From the NCBI GenBank assembly GCA_034336665.1, contig CM067566.1:18830330-18894329 (forward strand): DNA of 64,000 bases, in the 5' to 3' direction. This stretch comes from Luscinia megarhynchos. Its lineage: Eukaryota > Chordata > Aves > Passeriformes > Turdidae. Under the pieces are notes generated by a model, which saw nothing but the letters and a program-made list of their open reading frames with translations, was not told the DNA's origin and made no database searches. Made by a program: the position numbers and the translations under genes. Every line of letters begins with the position of its first letter. The stretch's first letter is position 1. Positions 1 to 11,087 of this stretch are shown piece by piece.

Positions 1-3000
1 AACAAGATCTATATCTAATTGCAAAATGAGGAATGATCTTTCTAGTTTAGTTATCTGAATGCACAGGAATGCATAACTGCTTATTGACAGGTGTGGAGCA
101 ATAGATTTCTTGTGGTGCTTTAGTTCATTACAGAGGCTTTCTGACTCCTTGATCTATATATATTTTTCTGCATCTCTTGAAGACTCTGTATTAGACATAA
201 TGGCATTTTGCATAAATTTAGAAGACATGAGTATTCTCAGGCTGTAATTAATGTTATTGGACAAAGCAGATGGCCCAAATAAAGATGAGATCCTCCTAAA
301 GAGATAATTATTACAGAGTTTTAAAGCAATATTAACCCTGTGATTAAATTTGTGAATGGGGATGCTTTTCTAACAAATTGTAATTAAAACAATTGTATAG
401 TAGCATCTCTAAACTTTTGAGAGTTTCCAAAATATGTAAGTAAAGCTCCATATGAAACAAAAAGTTTTTTGTTATAGTATTTGAAACAGGTAGGATCACT
501 TGCTGGGTAATGTGTAAAAACAGTCATGTTTTCCTTCTTGGCTGACAAGTAGTGGACTGAAGATGAACTTATTACCCTTATATGCATGGATGCTACATAA
601 ACAAATGCTACCTCATTCTCATTACACTATTTCCTCCCTTCTATAAAAATTGCTGTTTAAAACACTAGAGAGAAGAATTCTGAGAAAATAAGATGGAGTT
701 GGGCAAACAAGCCTTGTATTCAATATCAGTCTATCTTCTTGTGAATAATATTTTGTAGGTCTCAATAGTTAGGAAGTTCCTTCTCATCCCAAACTCATAC
801 ATAACACCCCTGCTAACATGCAAAATTCATCCATATTTGATGTATTTGAACTGAAAGACAGTAGCAATCTCTTTGTGCAGACTGTTGCTTGTCCTAGCTA
901 TGCAATTTAACTTTGCTGTGGTAGGGAACAGAAGAAAAAGCACTCACACCTTGAGCCATGATCTCAGCTGGAAAGCAGGCACCAACAGCTGTGAAACTAC
1001 TGTGAGATGTCCCCCTTGTCAGAGCAGTGTCTGACTGAAGGAAGGCTTCTTGACTTTATGTCAGTGCAATATTGAAACCTAAGCTTCCAGCTGTTTGCAC
1101 TGAATGGAGCTGTGCAGACTTTAAGCAGACTTCTTTGCTCAGCTTTAAAATTATTCCCTTCTATAATAAAAATGCCTGAAAATGAGAATATTTCCTTCCA
1201 GCAAAGCTATGAAAGGGCTAAATGAAACTTTTCATTGTTACAGTAGAATTAAGTAGAAGAATAACTCTTTAGTACCAGTCTCAGCTTTAAGGTGCTGACC
1301 AACAGCTGGTGCTCTTCTGTCTTTGTACTTAGGAGAATGAGTCAAATTTTGTCTCTAGACTTCTTCTCTGAAGTTATTATTTCTAGAACAAAATTTGTGT
1401 GACATTTGCCACTGCTCAGAAATTACTGTGAAGTGGCTACTGGGCATATTCGTCGTTATTCAAGATACTATATGTGTTTGTCTTCTACATTTTCATGCAT
1501 TCAGCATGTTTGGTTTTTTTTTAAATTTTCCTTGTTACTTGAAAATTTAATTGAATATATTATAGAATATTTGACAATTTGTTAATCCCATGTCCTGTTA
1601 TTATAGGAAATGAGCAATCTCCAATGTTACCTTCTAGAATATTCATGTAGGTCATATAGGTAACCGAGGTCAGAATTTACAGAAACAGCTACTGTCAAGA
1701 AGTAAATTTTGTAAATGCTGATGAATGTAATGCAGTCTGAATACTGATACCTTGGAACAAAGCCAAATGTATTCTCTTCTTTAGTTTCATTTCTTAGTGT
1801 TAATACCATTATCAGCTTGTTTTATGAAGGATTTGAAGTTGAAAAACCAAAAGCATATTAGCTAACTTTACTGTCTGGACATATGGTAAGCCATAGGATC
1901 ATTAACAATAACGCATTAGCCCCAATAATGTTTTCTGAAAGCTCACAGGAATTTCATCTGTTGTTGCATATTAAACATACGCATATTGCTTCCTGTCACC
2001 TTACAGATCATACTGAGTCTACAAAAATAACAACCAAGTTTTATTCATCTGGAGACTTACAGGGAACAGCTGCACACAACATCATATAATTTCTGTCAAA
2101 ATGTTCTTGATTCATCCATTTGAAATATTCTCTCTTCCATAAGGCAGCAGCCATTCGTTCACTCTGAAACTAGAGAATATCTTCTGATCTAGCTGTAGAG
2201 TGTTTCCATAAAGAGGTTTATTTGTATGGATAGGTATCCATGAAGAATATTAGTTTATCACGTTGTTGTTATTCCAAATAAATTATATCAGGATTGACTG
2301 AGTAGTTTAAAAATATATACTACTCTAACCATTAGATCAAAAAACCAACTTTATTTCTTTTACTTAAATGGTATTGCCAATGAGTTAACTCAGATCCCTG
2401 GCACAGTTTGGGCATGGTAGTATGATAAGTCCTGTAAAGGTACTACAGGTTGTTAATGAAGAGTTCAAATATTTTTCTGCTATTTTGGTTCTGCAGTGCT
2501 AACACACTCTAGGTATAATGGCTCAAAATCCTGAAAAATGGGTTGTTGAATCTAAGGGAAAATTATGGGAAGTAGTTAAATAGGAATTTGTAGTAGTTAA
2601 ATAAAAAATTGTCGTGGAAAAGAGAGAAAAATTCAATACTGGGCAAAGATTAAAAAGGGATAGAGAGTGACTGCTCCTGCTATAGTATATTCTTTCTAAG
2701 GGCTGGGCCCTAAATCTCTTCCTATATCTCAGTAAGTTGTCAAATCATGTTTATCAACAGCTAGGTAATATAGAGGTATACAAGATTTCATGTACCTTGT
2801 CTTTCTGACAGATAGCAAGAGACATTCTCTGTTTTGGCTGTTCATTCCTCCTCACATCTCTATCCCTCTCCTTCCTGTTGTTTTTTTCTTAAACCAAGAT
2901 CATGGCTTTTACTTGATATACAATGGTTTTTTTAACATATACACACAAACATACACACATTCTTATGCAAGAGTTATGTAAATAACATATAGAAATGTAA

Positions 3001-4410
3001 TTATAATATATAAATAATGTATTATTAATATCTATTCACTGAGGAAATGAGTAGCAATATTTGGCCAATTGAACTGGTGGCAGACTGTAACTGAGTGGGA
3101 TGATGGTGTTGTATCACAGGCTTCTTAAATCAGCTTCACCACCAAGAAAAGGTCAGTGGAACTGCAGTCTGATTCCGAGTATCTCATCATGAACTGGTCC
3201 ACAGAGCTAGCTTAGTACCACAGATCCAGCAGATGAGGTCAGACGGAAAAAGATAAGATGGAAAAAAGTTATTCTTTATTAAAGATAAAATTCTTGAACA
3301 TCTGTCATTTTAGCACACAATAAAATACAATTCACTCAATGTATTTATTTAAAGTGCAATTGTTGTTTGAATGTCACTAAATCTATTATTTTCTTTAGTA
3401 CCTTTAGTTTCTTTCATAGGGACTTAAACTGGCCCATATGGTCATAAGGTATGAACTAGAGAGTGCTTTGTGAGGTGCAAATTCTTCTGGTTAATGAAGC
3501 ATTTCAGATTGTTTCCATGAAACTGTCTCCATGAATTATTTACTCAAAACAAAGGCTTGATATGTGGTACCTTTCATGATAGCAGGTATCCCCTTTGAAG
3601 AAGTATTTAAAAAAATCATTTAGTGTAAGTTGAAAGTTACTATGCCAAAGTAATTGAAGATAATTTGACTTAAATAATATAATGAACCAATTTTATTTTA
3701 AGTTGAATGTGCAATTTAATTGTATTTTTCTTTCCATTTAGAATTAACTAGACAAGCTGAAATTAGTATATATGCACTAGTATCAATGACACCTAAAAAC
3801 CTACATAAATGGGTGTTGTCTATGAAGATCAAAATACTTACTAGGCAGGACAGCACTTCTCAGTGATTCATTGCACTTCTGAAATCTGTGGACAGCTTTC
3901 CATTAATTTTAATGGAGCCTGAACCAGGCCCTTGTAGCATTATATAAGCAGCCTAGTATTCATAATTTCCTGAGAAGCCTGTATTCACCAGCTTTTTCAC
4001 TGGTAACTTGAAAGTCTAGAAATGTTTTCCCACTGCTTGTAAATTAAGAATGGCACAATCTTGGCGATGGTTGTGACAATAAAGTGAGGAATAATAACAT
4101 AATGATATTTAAAAATTTCAGTCTATCCACAGAAGTATAAATAGAAATGTTGGTACAAAACCACCTGTATTTTGCATCGTATCTTTTTAATTAGGTTGCT
4201 AATCTAGGAAGTAGAATCTAGCTACAAATCACTGCTTCAGCTTGAGAGGTTTTCATTGGCCTTTCAGTAAGACTGAGAGCCACAGTGCTTACCTGAAATA
4301 TGACAGGAACAGTCTCATTTCGGATGCCTAAATCACTGACCACTAACCTTCTACCTCCTTCACATGGCTTTATGTCCTTCCAGCTTATGTTGTTTTATCT
4401 ATTATGTAGT
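1..4410. other. AT-rich unique noncoding sequence
   Basis: No gene, RNA gene or interspersed repeat is recognised here. Reading frames are short and low-complexity on both strands. Small structures include a 10-bp inverted repeat with a 10-nt loop at 1521-1550 (TTAAATTTTC / GAAAATTTAA), a short ACACAT-rich stretch at about 2938-2961 and a direct repeat GTAGTTAAATA near 2575 and 2592. None of these is strong enough to assign a function. The stretch could be intergenic or intronic. Confidence 0.6.
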
Positions 4411-4781
4411 CTGGAGAAAAGGAGGCTGAGGGAAGATCTCATTGCTCTTTATAACTACCTGAGAGGAGGTTGTAGTGAGGTGGGTCTCAGTCTCTCCTCC
4501 CAGCTAACAAGAAAATAGGACAAGAGGAAATGACCTCAAGTTGTGCCAGAGGTGGCTTAGAATTGATACTAAGAAAAATTTCTTTATGAAAAGAGTTGTC
4601 AAGCAGTGAACCAGGCTGCCCAGGGAAGTGATGGAATCATCATGCCTGGTGGTAGCTAAAAGATATATAGGTATGGACCTTATGGACATGATTCAGTGGC
4701 AGACTTGTCAGTGCTGGGACAATGACTAGACTTGATGATTTAAAAGGTCTTTTTCCAACATAAACAGTTCTATGATTCCAT
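4411..4781 (+). mobile_element. CR1 LINE, 5'-truncated 3' end
   Basis: This is the 3' portion of a chicken-repeat-1 retrotransposon in + orientation. It begins at the CR1 C-terminal/3'-UTR block (CTGGAGAAAAGGAGGCTGAG), passes through the diagnostic GGCTGCCCAGGGAAGTGATG segment (4614 onward) and ends with the CR1 tail around 4741-4781 (AAAAGGTCTTTTTCCAACAT, then TTCTATGATTCCA). CR1 insertions are usually 5'-truncated because reverse transcription starts at the 3' end, which matches what is seen. It carries many substitutions and no functional reading frame, so it is an old dead copy. Confidence 0.93.
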
Positions 4782-7195
4782 TATTGCTCTACCTGAACTA
4801 GAGGCTTAACTCGTGTCAATGGATATGGAGGGACTACTATTTGCTACAGTTCAAAATAAGCACCATCCTTAGGAATTTGTTTCCCTGAACAAGTGTAGGG
4901 AGCAGTTGCCAAGATATGTGCTTATTAATCTGCACGATTTCTTCCATCTTGCTTGGTGTTCTCTCTTACTGATTTGAATATCATGGCTTTTCATATGATA
5001 TATGTTGTCTCTGGACAGTTGTTACTTTTCTCCTTCTCACAGATCACATCTACTCTGGGAGGCCTTGTCTGACATTTTGGTGCTATATAACTGACCACTA
5101 GGTGCTGTAATGACTAAAGTAAAACTTAGTAGTCTTGCTTAAGCTGGTTTTGAAGCACTTCTCCTTTTAGTGACTATCAGTTTTACGGTTTTACTGCTCC
5201 TGGAGGTTGATATAAATATTGAATTAACCTCTTTTAACGTCTGTTTCTTATGCCAATACATCTGAATAAAAATACACTGTCTGCCATAGGGTTTATTTTT
5301 GCCCTTTCATCTTCATTTTCACTATCAAATACTGCCTGTCACCATCTTAGCTTAGGCATGCTTGAAGCTATTTTGCATTTATGTAATGAAAAATAAATAT
5401 GTAGGCCACTGTAAACTGTTCTGTATTTCTCACTTAAATCTAGATCTAATGAACTCAACTTTGATGCTTATATCAGTTGCATTAGTTTTACCCAATTTTT
5501 TCAAGCCCAGCTCCAATTTCAAAGATCATAGTGTAAGAAGGAAATTACCCTGGGGAAAGTTTCTTCCAGTTTGTGAGATAATAGTTGTTCAGTAATTATT
5601 ATAACTCGTTAACCTGTTTTGAAATCATTTGGTCTCCTAGTGCTCACTTGGTGAGAGTAGCTATAAAGTCTTTTTCCAGTAACAATATTTTGAGCTAGTA
5701 ATTTTCATGGGTTCAAGAGAGGATTGTGTTAAAGCTTTCATAACAATTAGTGTCACATCCCAAGCTTGCGCATATACATGTATTGGGATTTTGGCATTGT
5801 TAATGGCTGTATTTCTTCCATGATAGCCATAATTAATGGGTACTAAGTAAATTTGTTAAGAGAATGAAAGCTGAAACTACAGCTAAATGAGTTCTATTAA
5901 GCCTAAGCAGAACAACATGAAAAAATTCTACAGTGCAATTAAGAATTTAAGTTGCTTGACTGGTTCTAGGTGTTTGTTGCTTTCCCAGGCAGCAGCATAC
6001 AGAACTTTTGTATTTCCAAAGAAAATGTCACTTGCAACTTTACTTTTAATATGAGGATTTTTTCCCCAAATATCCATTATAAATTGAACTTTTCCTTAAG
6101 CCTCACATTTTGTAAGGCTTTCTATTTTTCTTTGAAGATATTCCTAAATCATTGTGGCACAGAAATACTGTGTAAAAGATGAGAGGGAATAAAGTTCTCC
6201 TCCTTGAAACATAGTAAGATTTATCAAATGTTTTCTTGTAGTTCCTTAGGAAAAAACGAAATTCTTTCATGGTGGAAGAGTATCTGAGATAAACTTTATG
6301 ACGTTTGTTTTATTTTTTAAATAGCTTTCTCTTTTATGATACAAGAAATGTTCTCCTATCATTGCTTGAGTAGAATGATGGTAGAATATAATGTAAAATG
6401 CAAAAAGACAATATGTAATATGTGATATTATATTAGATGTGCTCCAATGTGCACATCATAGTGTTTTAGTCTTTTCAACTGTTAAAACTTGATATCCACA
6501 AGTACATTACTCATTGCAACTCTTCATTTCATTTTTCTAAAAGACAGAGGAGTAAATTCTTAGAGCCCAGAGAATGAAAGTAAACCAAAATATTTGCTCA
6601 GATGGTTACTGAAGTTACTTTTTGTCTTTACTGACTGGCCATGAACCCTGTAGAACTGCCACACTGTGTAACTTGTGAAGGTACTTATTTATTTAACCAC
6701 AAGTAGTTACAGACTGCAAATATGTAAATAATCATTTTGCAGAAATACAGCTAAGTCAGCTTCCACTGGAATTTTGGCATGCCCACAAGACCCCATGTTT
6801 CTTCTGGTAACACAATGCTTGTAATGATCCACTTAATTGCAGCTTTTAAAACCTTGACATTTTGTGGTAAAATGAAACTACAGATCAGCTGAGTGTCAGA
6901 AGATCAGGCTTACAGGGGGCATATATACTTTGATTACTCTCCTGCCGTGAAAGTTGTTAGGTTTGAAAGTTTCTGGAATTACTTTGCCATTTTATCAGGT
7001 ATTCTTTGAAGCTCTTCATTAATCCCTCACTGCCTATTGCTTGCAAAAATCTGCAGTCTGATGTGCAATGAACTTTTCAGATAAAGACTGATGGGTCAAG
7101 TACCTTCCTGCTGTTTAATTTAGTGGTATATGTGCTTTACATTGTACAAACAGCTATAACTTTTTGTGATTCTACGAATTGGTCTGTACTACAAC
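4782..7195. other. AT-rich unique noncoding sequence
   Basis: Nothing recognisable as a gene or interspersed repeat. A frame of 77 codons at 5362-5595 has no motif and ordinary AT-rich composition, so it is treated as chance. A 7-bp inverted repeat GATGTGC / GCACATC with an 8-nt loop lies at 6436-6457. Confidence 0.55.
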
Positions 7196-7250
7196 AATCG
7201 CAGAATGGTTTGGAAGGGACCTTAAATATCTAGTACCAAACTCTATCCAG
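7196..7250 (-). mobile_element. CR1 LINE 3'-end fragment, minus strand
   Basis: About 55 bases read as the reverse complement of the CR1 3' terminus: GCAGAATGGTTTGGAAGGGA followed by CCTTAAATATCTAGTACCAA. Only the terminal part of the element is present. It abuts a + strand CR1 reverse-transcriptase fragment starting near 7261. The two pieces are head-to-head and come from opposite ends of the element, so they are either two independent insertions or one rearranged insertion. Confidence 0.75.
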
Positions 7251-7260
7251 GGGATATTAC

Positions 7261-7755
7261 TGATGAGTGGAAGAAGGCAAAAGTCATACCCACTGTAGAG
7301 TACTGAGGAATATACAGGCCCACTAGTCTTATCTTAGTCCCTGGAAAAGTAATAATGGGTCCTCCTGGAAACTGTTAAAGATTGAATGGAAGCAGATGAT
7401 TGGGAAAAACTGGGATGGATTTACCAAGGGCAAATGAAAAAAAAAAACTCTGTTAGCATGAGGAGAACTGTGGATGTTATTTACCTGGACTTCAGCAAAG
7501 CACCCACCCTTGTTTCCCACAGCCATCTCCTGGTAAAACAGGGATGGTACTGGATAGGTAATCTACAAGGCGGGTAGGAAATTGGCTGTCAGGCTGCACT
7601 CAGAGTGGGTTTTACTCAGGCTGGCAGCCTGGCAGAAGTGTGTCCCGCAGGGCCCCATACTGTTCAGCTTCTTCATAAATTATTTGGATGATGGGGTTGG
7701 AAGCACCCTCAACAAGTTTGCTGATAACAGCACACTGGGTGGTAAGGTGGATGTG
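7261..7755 (+). mobile_element. CR1 LINE ORF2 (reverse transcriptase) fragment, left half
   Basis: This matches the CR1 ORF2 reverse-transcriptase region. In pieces of frame one reads VDVIYLDFSKA at about 7473-7505, the block around the first catalytic aspartate, and FADNSTLGG at 7717-7743 in place of the usual FADD box, so the second catalytic Asp of that box is Asn (7726-7728). Frameshifts, a large gap after the first block and an A-run at 7438-7446 break the frame. The element is interrupted at 7755 by a solo LTR and resumes at 8832. It is dead and was probably already old when the LTR entered. Confidence 0.92.
7750..7755. repeat. Left target-site duplication of solo LTR (GATGTG)
   Basis: GATGTG lies immediately before the LTR and is repeated exactly at 8832-8837 immediately after it. 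A 6-bp duplication is the size expected for ERVK-type (class II) integration. The base after it is A rather than the expected T of the LTR's terminal TG. Confidence 0.75.
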
Positions 7756-8118
7756 AGTATTGTTTTTGCATGGCCTGGTTTTGGTAGCAGGGAGCTACAG
7801 GAGTGGCTTTTATGAGAGGCTGCTGGAAGCTTCCACTGGCAGAGTCAATCCCTTGTGGCTCCAAAAGATGGATGTGCTGCTGGCCAAGGCTGGGCCAATT
7901 AGAAATGGTGGTAATTTCTGTGTGATCACATATTTAAGAAGAAATCAAACAAAAAGTTGTTAGGCAGTTTTATTTCAGCCAGAAAAGACTGGAGTGAGAA
8001 CATGTGAGAGAAACAGCTCTGCAGACACCAAAGTCAGTGGAGAAGGAGGGCGAGGGTGTGCTCCAGGCACCAGAGCCAAGATTCCTCCTTAGCCCGTGGT
8101 AAAGCAGCTGTGCCCCTG

Positions 8119-8214
8119 CAGCCCATGGGGATCGGATCCATGGGGGATGCAGAGATGCACTCACAGCCCATGGGGATCCATGGGGGATGCAGAGATGCAC
8201 TCAGAGCCCGTGGG
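8119..8214. repeat. Tandem duplication inside LTR B
   Basis: Two copies of a unit of about 40-45 bp beginning CAGCCCATGGGGATC, starting at 8119 and 8164, each followed by GATGCAGAGATGCACTCA, plus the start of a third (AGCCCGTGGGG at about 8204). The duplication is internal to the LTR and is not seen in the other two family-B copies of this window. Confidence 0.75.
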
Positions 8215-8644
8215 GTAGGTGCCCATGCTGGAGCAGCTGGATGCCTGGAGGAGGCTGTGGTCTTGATGGAGAGACAAGTGCTGCTGCCAGACTGAAACAA
8301 CTTGTCCTTGAAGGGCTGCACCCTGTGGAACTCTTCCTGACCCATGCTGCAGCAGTTTGAGGGGGGACTGTTGTCGGAGGAATTCACATTGCAGCAGTTC
8401 ACAGGCAGCTGCTGCTCGTGAGAATGGACCCACACTGGAGGAGTTCATGGAGAGCTGTCTCCCATGGGAAGGACTCCAGAGTGCAGCAGGAGAGTGATTT
8501 CTCTCCCTGAGCAGTGGGACAAACTAAGGTGATGACCATAACCCCCATCCCCTGACTCCAGCTGGGGTAGGAGGTAGACCTGGAAAGGGTGGGGCGTGGG
8601 TAAAAATGTATTTTGAATCATTATCCTGCTCTGATTATCTTAGT

Positions 8645-8650
8645 AATAAA
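8645..8650 (+). promoter_or_regulatory. LTR polyadenylation signal AATAAA
   Basis: AATAAA sits in the LTR block upstream of GTTTTGCCC, where a retroviral LTR normally carries its polyadenylation signal. The homologous site in the 56.9-kb copy is ATTAAA (57859-57864). It is intact in sequence, but nothing here shows it is used. Confidence 0.5.
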
Positions 8651-8831
8651 TTCACTTCATATCTCTAAGCTGAGCCTGTTTTGCCCTTGGTATTTGATGA
8701 GTGAACTCACTCAGTCCTTATTTCTACCCATGAGCCCTTCACTTCATTTTATCTCCTCTGTCTGGCTGCAGCAGGGAGTGAGTGAGCAGCTTTCGTGGGT
8801 GCCTGGCATCCAGCCAGTGTCAATCCATGAT

Positions 8832-8837
8832 GATGTG
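8832..8837. repeat. Right target-site duplication of solo LTR (GATGTG)
   Basis: Exact copy of 7750-7755 at the right edge of the LTR; removing the LTR and one copy restores collinearity with the CR1 reverse-transcriptase gene. Confidence 0.75.
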
Positions 8838-9512
8838 TCTGAAGAGACAGCCATCTTTAGAGACCTGGACAGGCTGGTAGAGTGGACTAGAAATAGCAGC
8901 ATTAAGTTTAACAAAGACAAGAGCATGGTCCGGCACCTGGGACAAATAGCCCAGTACCAGCTCAGCTCTGTGTGGCTGGGGAGCAGCCTTGCTGAAAGGA
9001 ACCTGGAGGTCCTGGTGGGCAATGAGCTGAGCAGAAGTCAGCAGAGTGCTGTTGCAGTAACAAAGGCAAATCAGACCCTGGAGCATTGCTAGCAGAGATG
9101 TAGACATGGTCGTTCCACTCTACTCGGTGCCTGTTGGGCTATATCTGGAGTAATGTGTACAGTGCCGGTCCCCACAATCCAAGAAAGACCAGGAGAAAAC
9201 AAGATGATCCAAAGAAGGGCCATGATGATGATCCAAGATCTGGAAATCTGCCCTGTGAGGAAAGGCTGAAAGAGTTAGACCTTTTCTGATTGGAGAACAA
9301 AAGGCTTAAGGGGGATTATTTTCACAGTGTTCCAGTTCTTAAATGGTGGCTACAAAGAAGATGGAGGCTATCTGTTTGGAAGATCCTTATGGGGATGACA
9401 AGGGGCAACAGATATCATTTGCTCTGGAGAGGTTTCATCTTGACTTAAGAAAGAATTTTTTTTTGTAGTGAGAGCAGCCGTTTACTGGAACAATCTTCCC
9501 AGGGCCATGGCA
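8832..9512 (+). mobile_element. CR1 LINE ORF2 fragment, right half
   Basis: Continuation of the CR1 broken at 7755. The frame reads IFRDLDRLVEW and later SLAERNLEVLVGNELS, matching the C-terminal part of CR1 ORF2. It is followed by the CR1 segment GAGGAAAGGCTGAAAGAGTT (9257 onward) and the downstream block ending ACAATCTTCCCAGGGCCATGG (about 9490-9510). Reading stops at a TAG at 9090-9092 and further frameshifts follow. The element's true 3' terminus with its 8-mer tail is missing; homology stops near 9512, which suggests a later deletion. Confidence 0.9.
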
Positions 9513-10707
9513 TAAAAATTGTTAGGCTTTTTGTTCATTTTGCTTTCTGGAGTGAGTGCCCTGTAGTACAACTAGAAAGATCTTGGGATATGCATTTACT
9601 TTCACTTATGGAAATTTCTGCAAGTTTGTAGTTACAAGCCCAGCATAGTGAATCTGGGAAAAGTAAGGCGTATTTCAACATAATTTATTTTTAATAGCTG
9701 CAGGAACATCAAAACAGGCTTATGTGTGTATATAAAGTCTTATCCTACAAGAAGACATTCTCTTTCACTAGATTAAATTAAAAAAAAAGACACCTGAAAT
9801 CTTAGCTAATCTGAAATTTGTCTCATTTAATTGTGACCCCATTTCCAAGCATGAGGTTCAGCAATACTGACTTATGAAAACCAGTAATAAGGTATTAAGC
9901 AACCCAAGGTTGTATGTCCATGATCAATTACTAAAAACTTATCACTTTTCATTAATACTAAATCACTTGAATAATTTAAACTAAAGCATGTATTACAATA
10001 TAGGTAACCATTAATGTAGAATCTGGTTGGAGCATAAGGGTATGTATTTGGCTTTGAGTAATTAATGGGGATCAATTCTACCTGCAGTGAAAGCTTAAAT
10101 GAATTTGGCTACACCTAAAGGATCTCTTGACAGCAGATAAAAGCTGGTGGTAAAAGAGAAAAAACAACCCATGTAACATCAGGGAGAAATAAAGGACTCA
10201 GACTTTAAATATAAAAACACCAGAAATGCCTCACACCCAAGATTAATGCAAGACCTTGCATTATCATATTGAGTTCTGTGAACATTCAGATTTTCGGCAC
10301 AATTTCAGGTCTCTCATTTCTCACAGTTGTCTTTAATCCTTACCCTTTCCAAGAATGTCTGTAAGAGGATTCCTGGAAAAGAGTATCTTCCTTCTATTTT
10401 TCAGTTTCCACTTTGCAACACAGGGTACTTTGAAATATTTATTATTTCTCAGTGGATTCTTTTTCTTTGATTTTTTCCCCCTGGATCTCATATAGACTGC
10501 CAGCATGAATAAGAACCTTTCGACACCAACTCTCCCAGGCTACCTGCTGTGTGAATTATTAGTTTTAGTTTTAATTGTTATTTTTGTTATTATTGTTGAA
10601 TCTGCTACCTTCCTTTGATTATTCATAGTTCTTTTATTGTAAAAGTGGGGGAACGACTTATCCAGTCAGCTCATGAAAGTCAGATTCCATATACCATACT
10701 CTATATT

Positions 10708-10753
10708 CTCTTCAATCTGTACCATAATTAACCTCTTTTTTCAGATTGAAGAG
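10708..10753. repeat. Inverted repeat, 12-bp stem, 22-nt loop
   Basis: CTCTTCAATCTG at 10708-10719 and its exact reverse complement CAGATTGAAGAG at 10742-10753. Could form a hairpin in RNA of either strand. It lies in unique AT-rich sequence and no function can be assigned. Confidence 0.7.
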
Positions 10754-11067
10754 TCCTTGGTTTGCTCAGTAATTTCTTGCACATAAGCTGAATTATATCT
10801 TTGAACATTCTTGTCTGAAGCTTTTACATATCAGCTGTCACCTCAAATGCCTTTGTCAATTATATCTGAGGTATTTTAATCCATGAACTAATGCTGACAA
10901 ATCTTTTTTTATTTTATTGCTCAGCCAGTGCTGACTGAGTGATTCTTTCAAATATTGAAGGATTCTTCCTTCATAAGATCACATGATAACATTTTTGGAA
11001 GTTATTCTTTAAACTCATCAGAGGCTACCTGAATGGAAATCCAACCCTCTGTCAGTTTTTAAAAGGC

Positions 11068-11087
11068 TAATGCTTTTAAAAGCATTA
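11068..11087. repeat. Perfect 20-bp palindrome
   Basis: TAATGCTTTTAAAAGCATTA equals its own reverse complement over all 20 bases. It may be a chance AT-rich palindrome, a dyad protein site or a remnant of a transposon terminus. No flanking duplication was seen. Confidence 0.75.

Larger units (their letters stand above)
7756..8831 (+). mobile_element. Solo LTR of an avian endogenous retrovirus, family B (ERVK-like)
   Basis: About 1,076 bp with the organisation of an avian ERV LTR. The left part has CATGGCCTGGTTTTGGTAGC and CTGCTGGCCAAGGCTGGGCC. A TATA-like TATTTAAG follows at 7931-7938. The middle is GC-rich and built from degenerate copies of 'GGAGCAG...CCCATGGGG' units, and the end has AATAAA (8645-8650) and the block TGCCTGGCATCCAGCCAGTG (8801-8820). 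The 6-bp duplication GATGTG flanks it, and the CR1 sequence continues directly on either side. No retroviral coding sequence is present, so this is a solo LTR left by LTR-LTR recombination. Short frames inside it are not genes. ERVK-like is inferred from duplication length; the family name should come from a repeat library. Confidence 0.88.

Noticed and set aside
7582..7815. 77-codon + strand frame
   Set aside because: CR1 reverse-transcriptase fragment that reads into the inserted LTR.
8034..8448. Overlapping minus-strand frames of 95 and 133 codons
   Set aside because: Antisense to the repeat-rich middle of the LTR.
8613..9092. 159-codon + strand frame
   Set aside because: A chimera that runs from the end of the LTR across the insertion junction into CR1 ORF2; not a gene.
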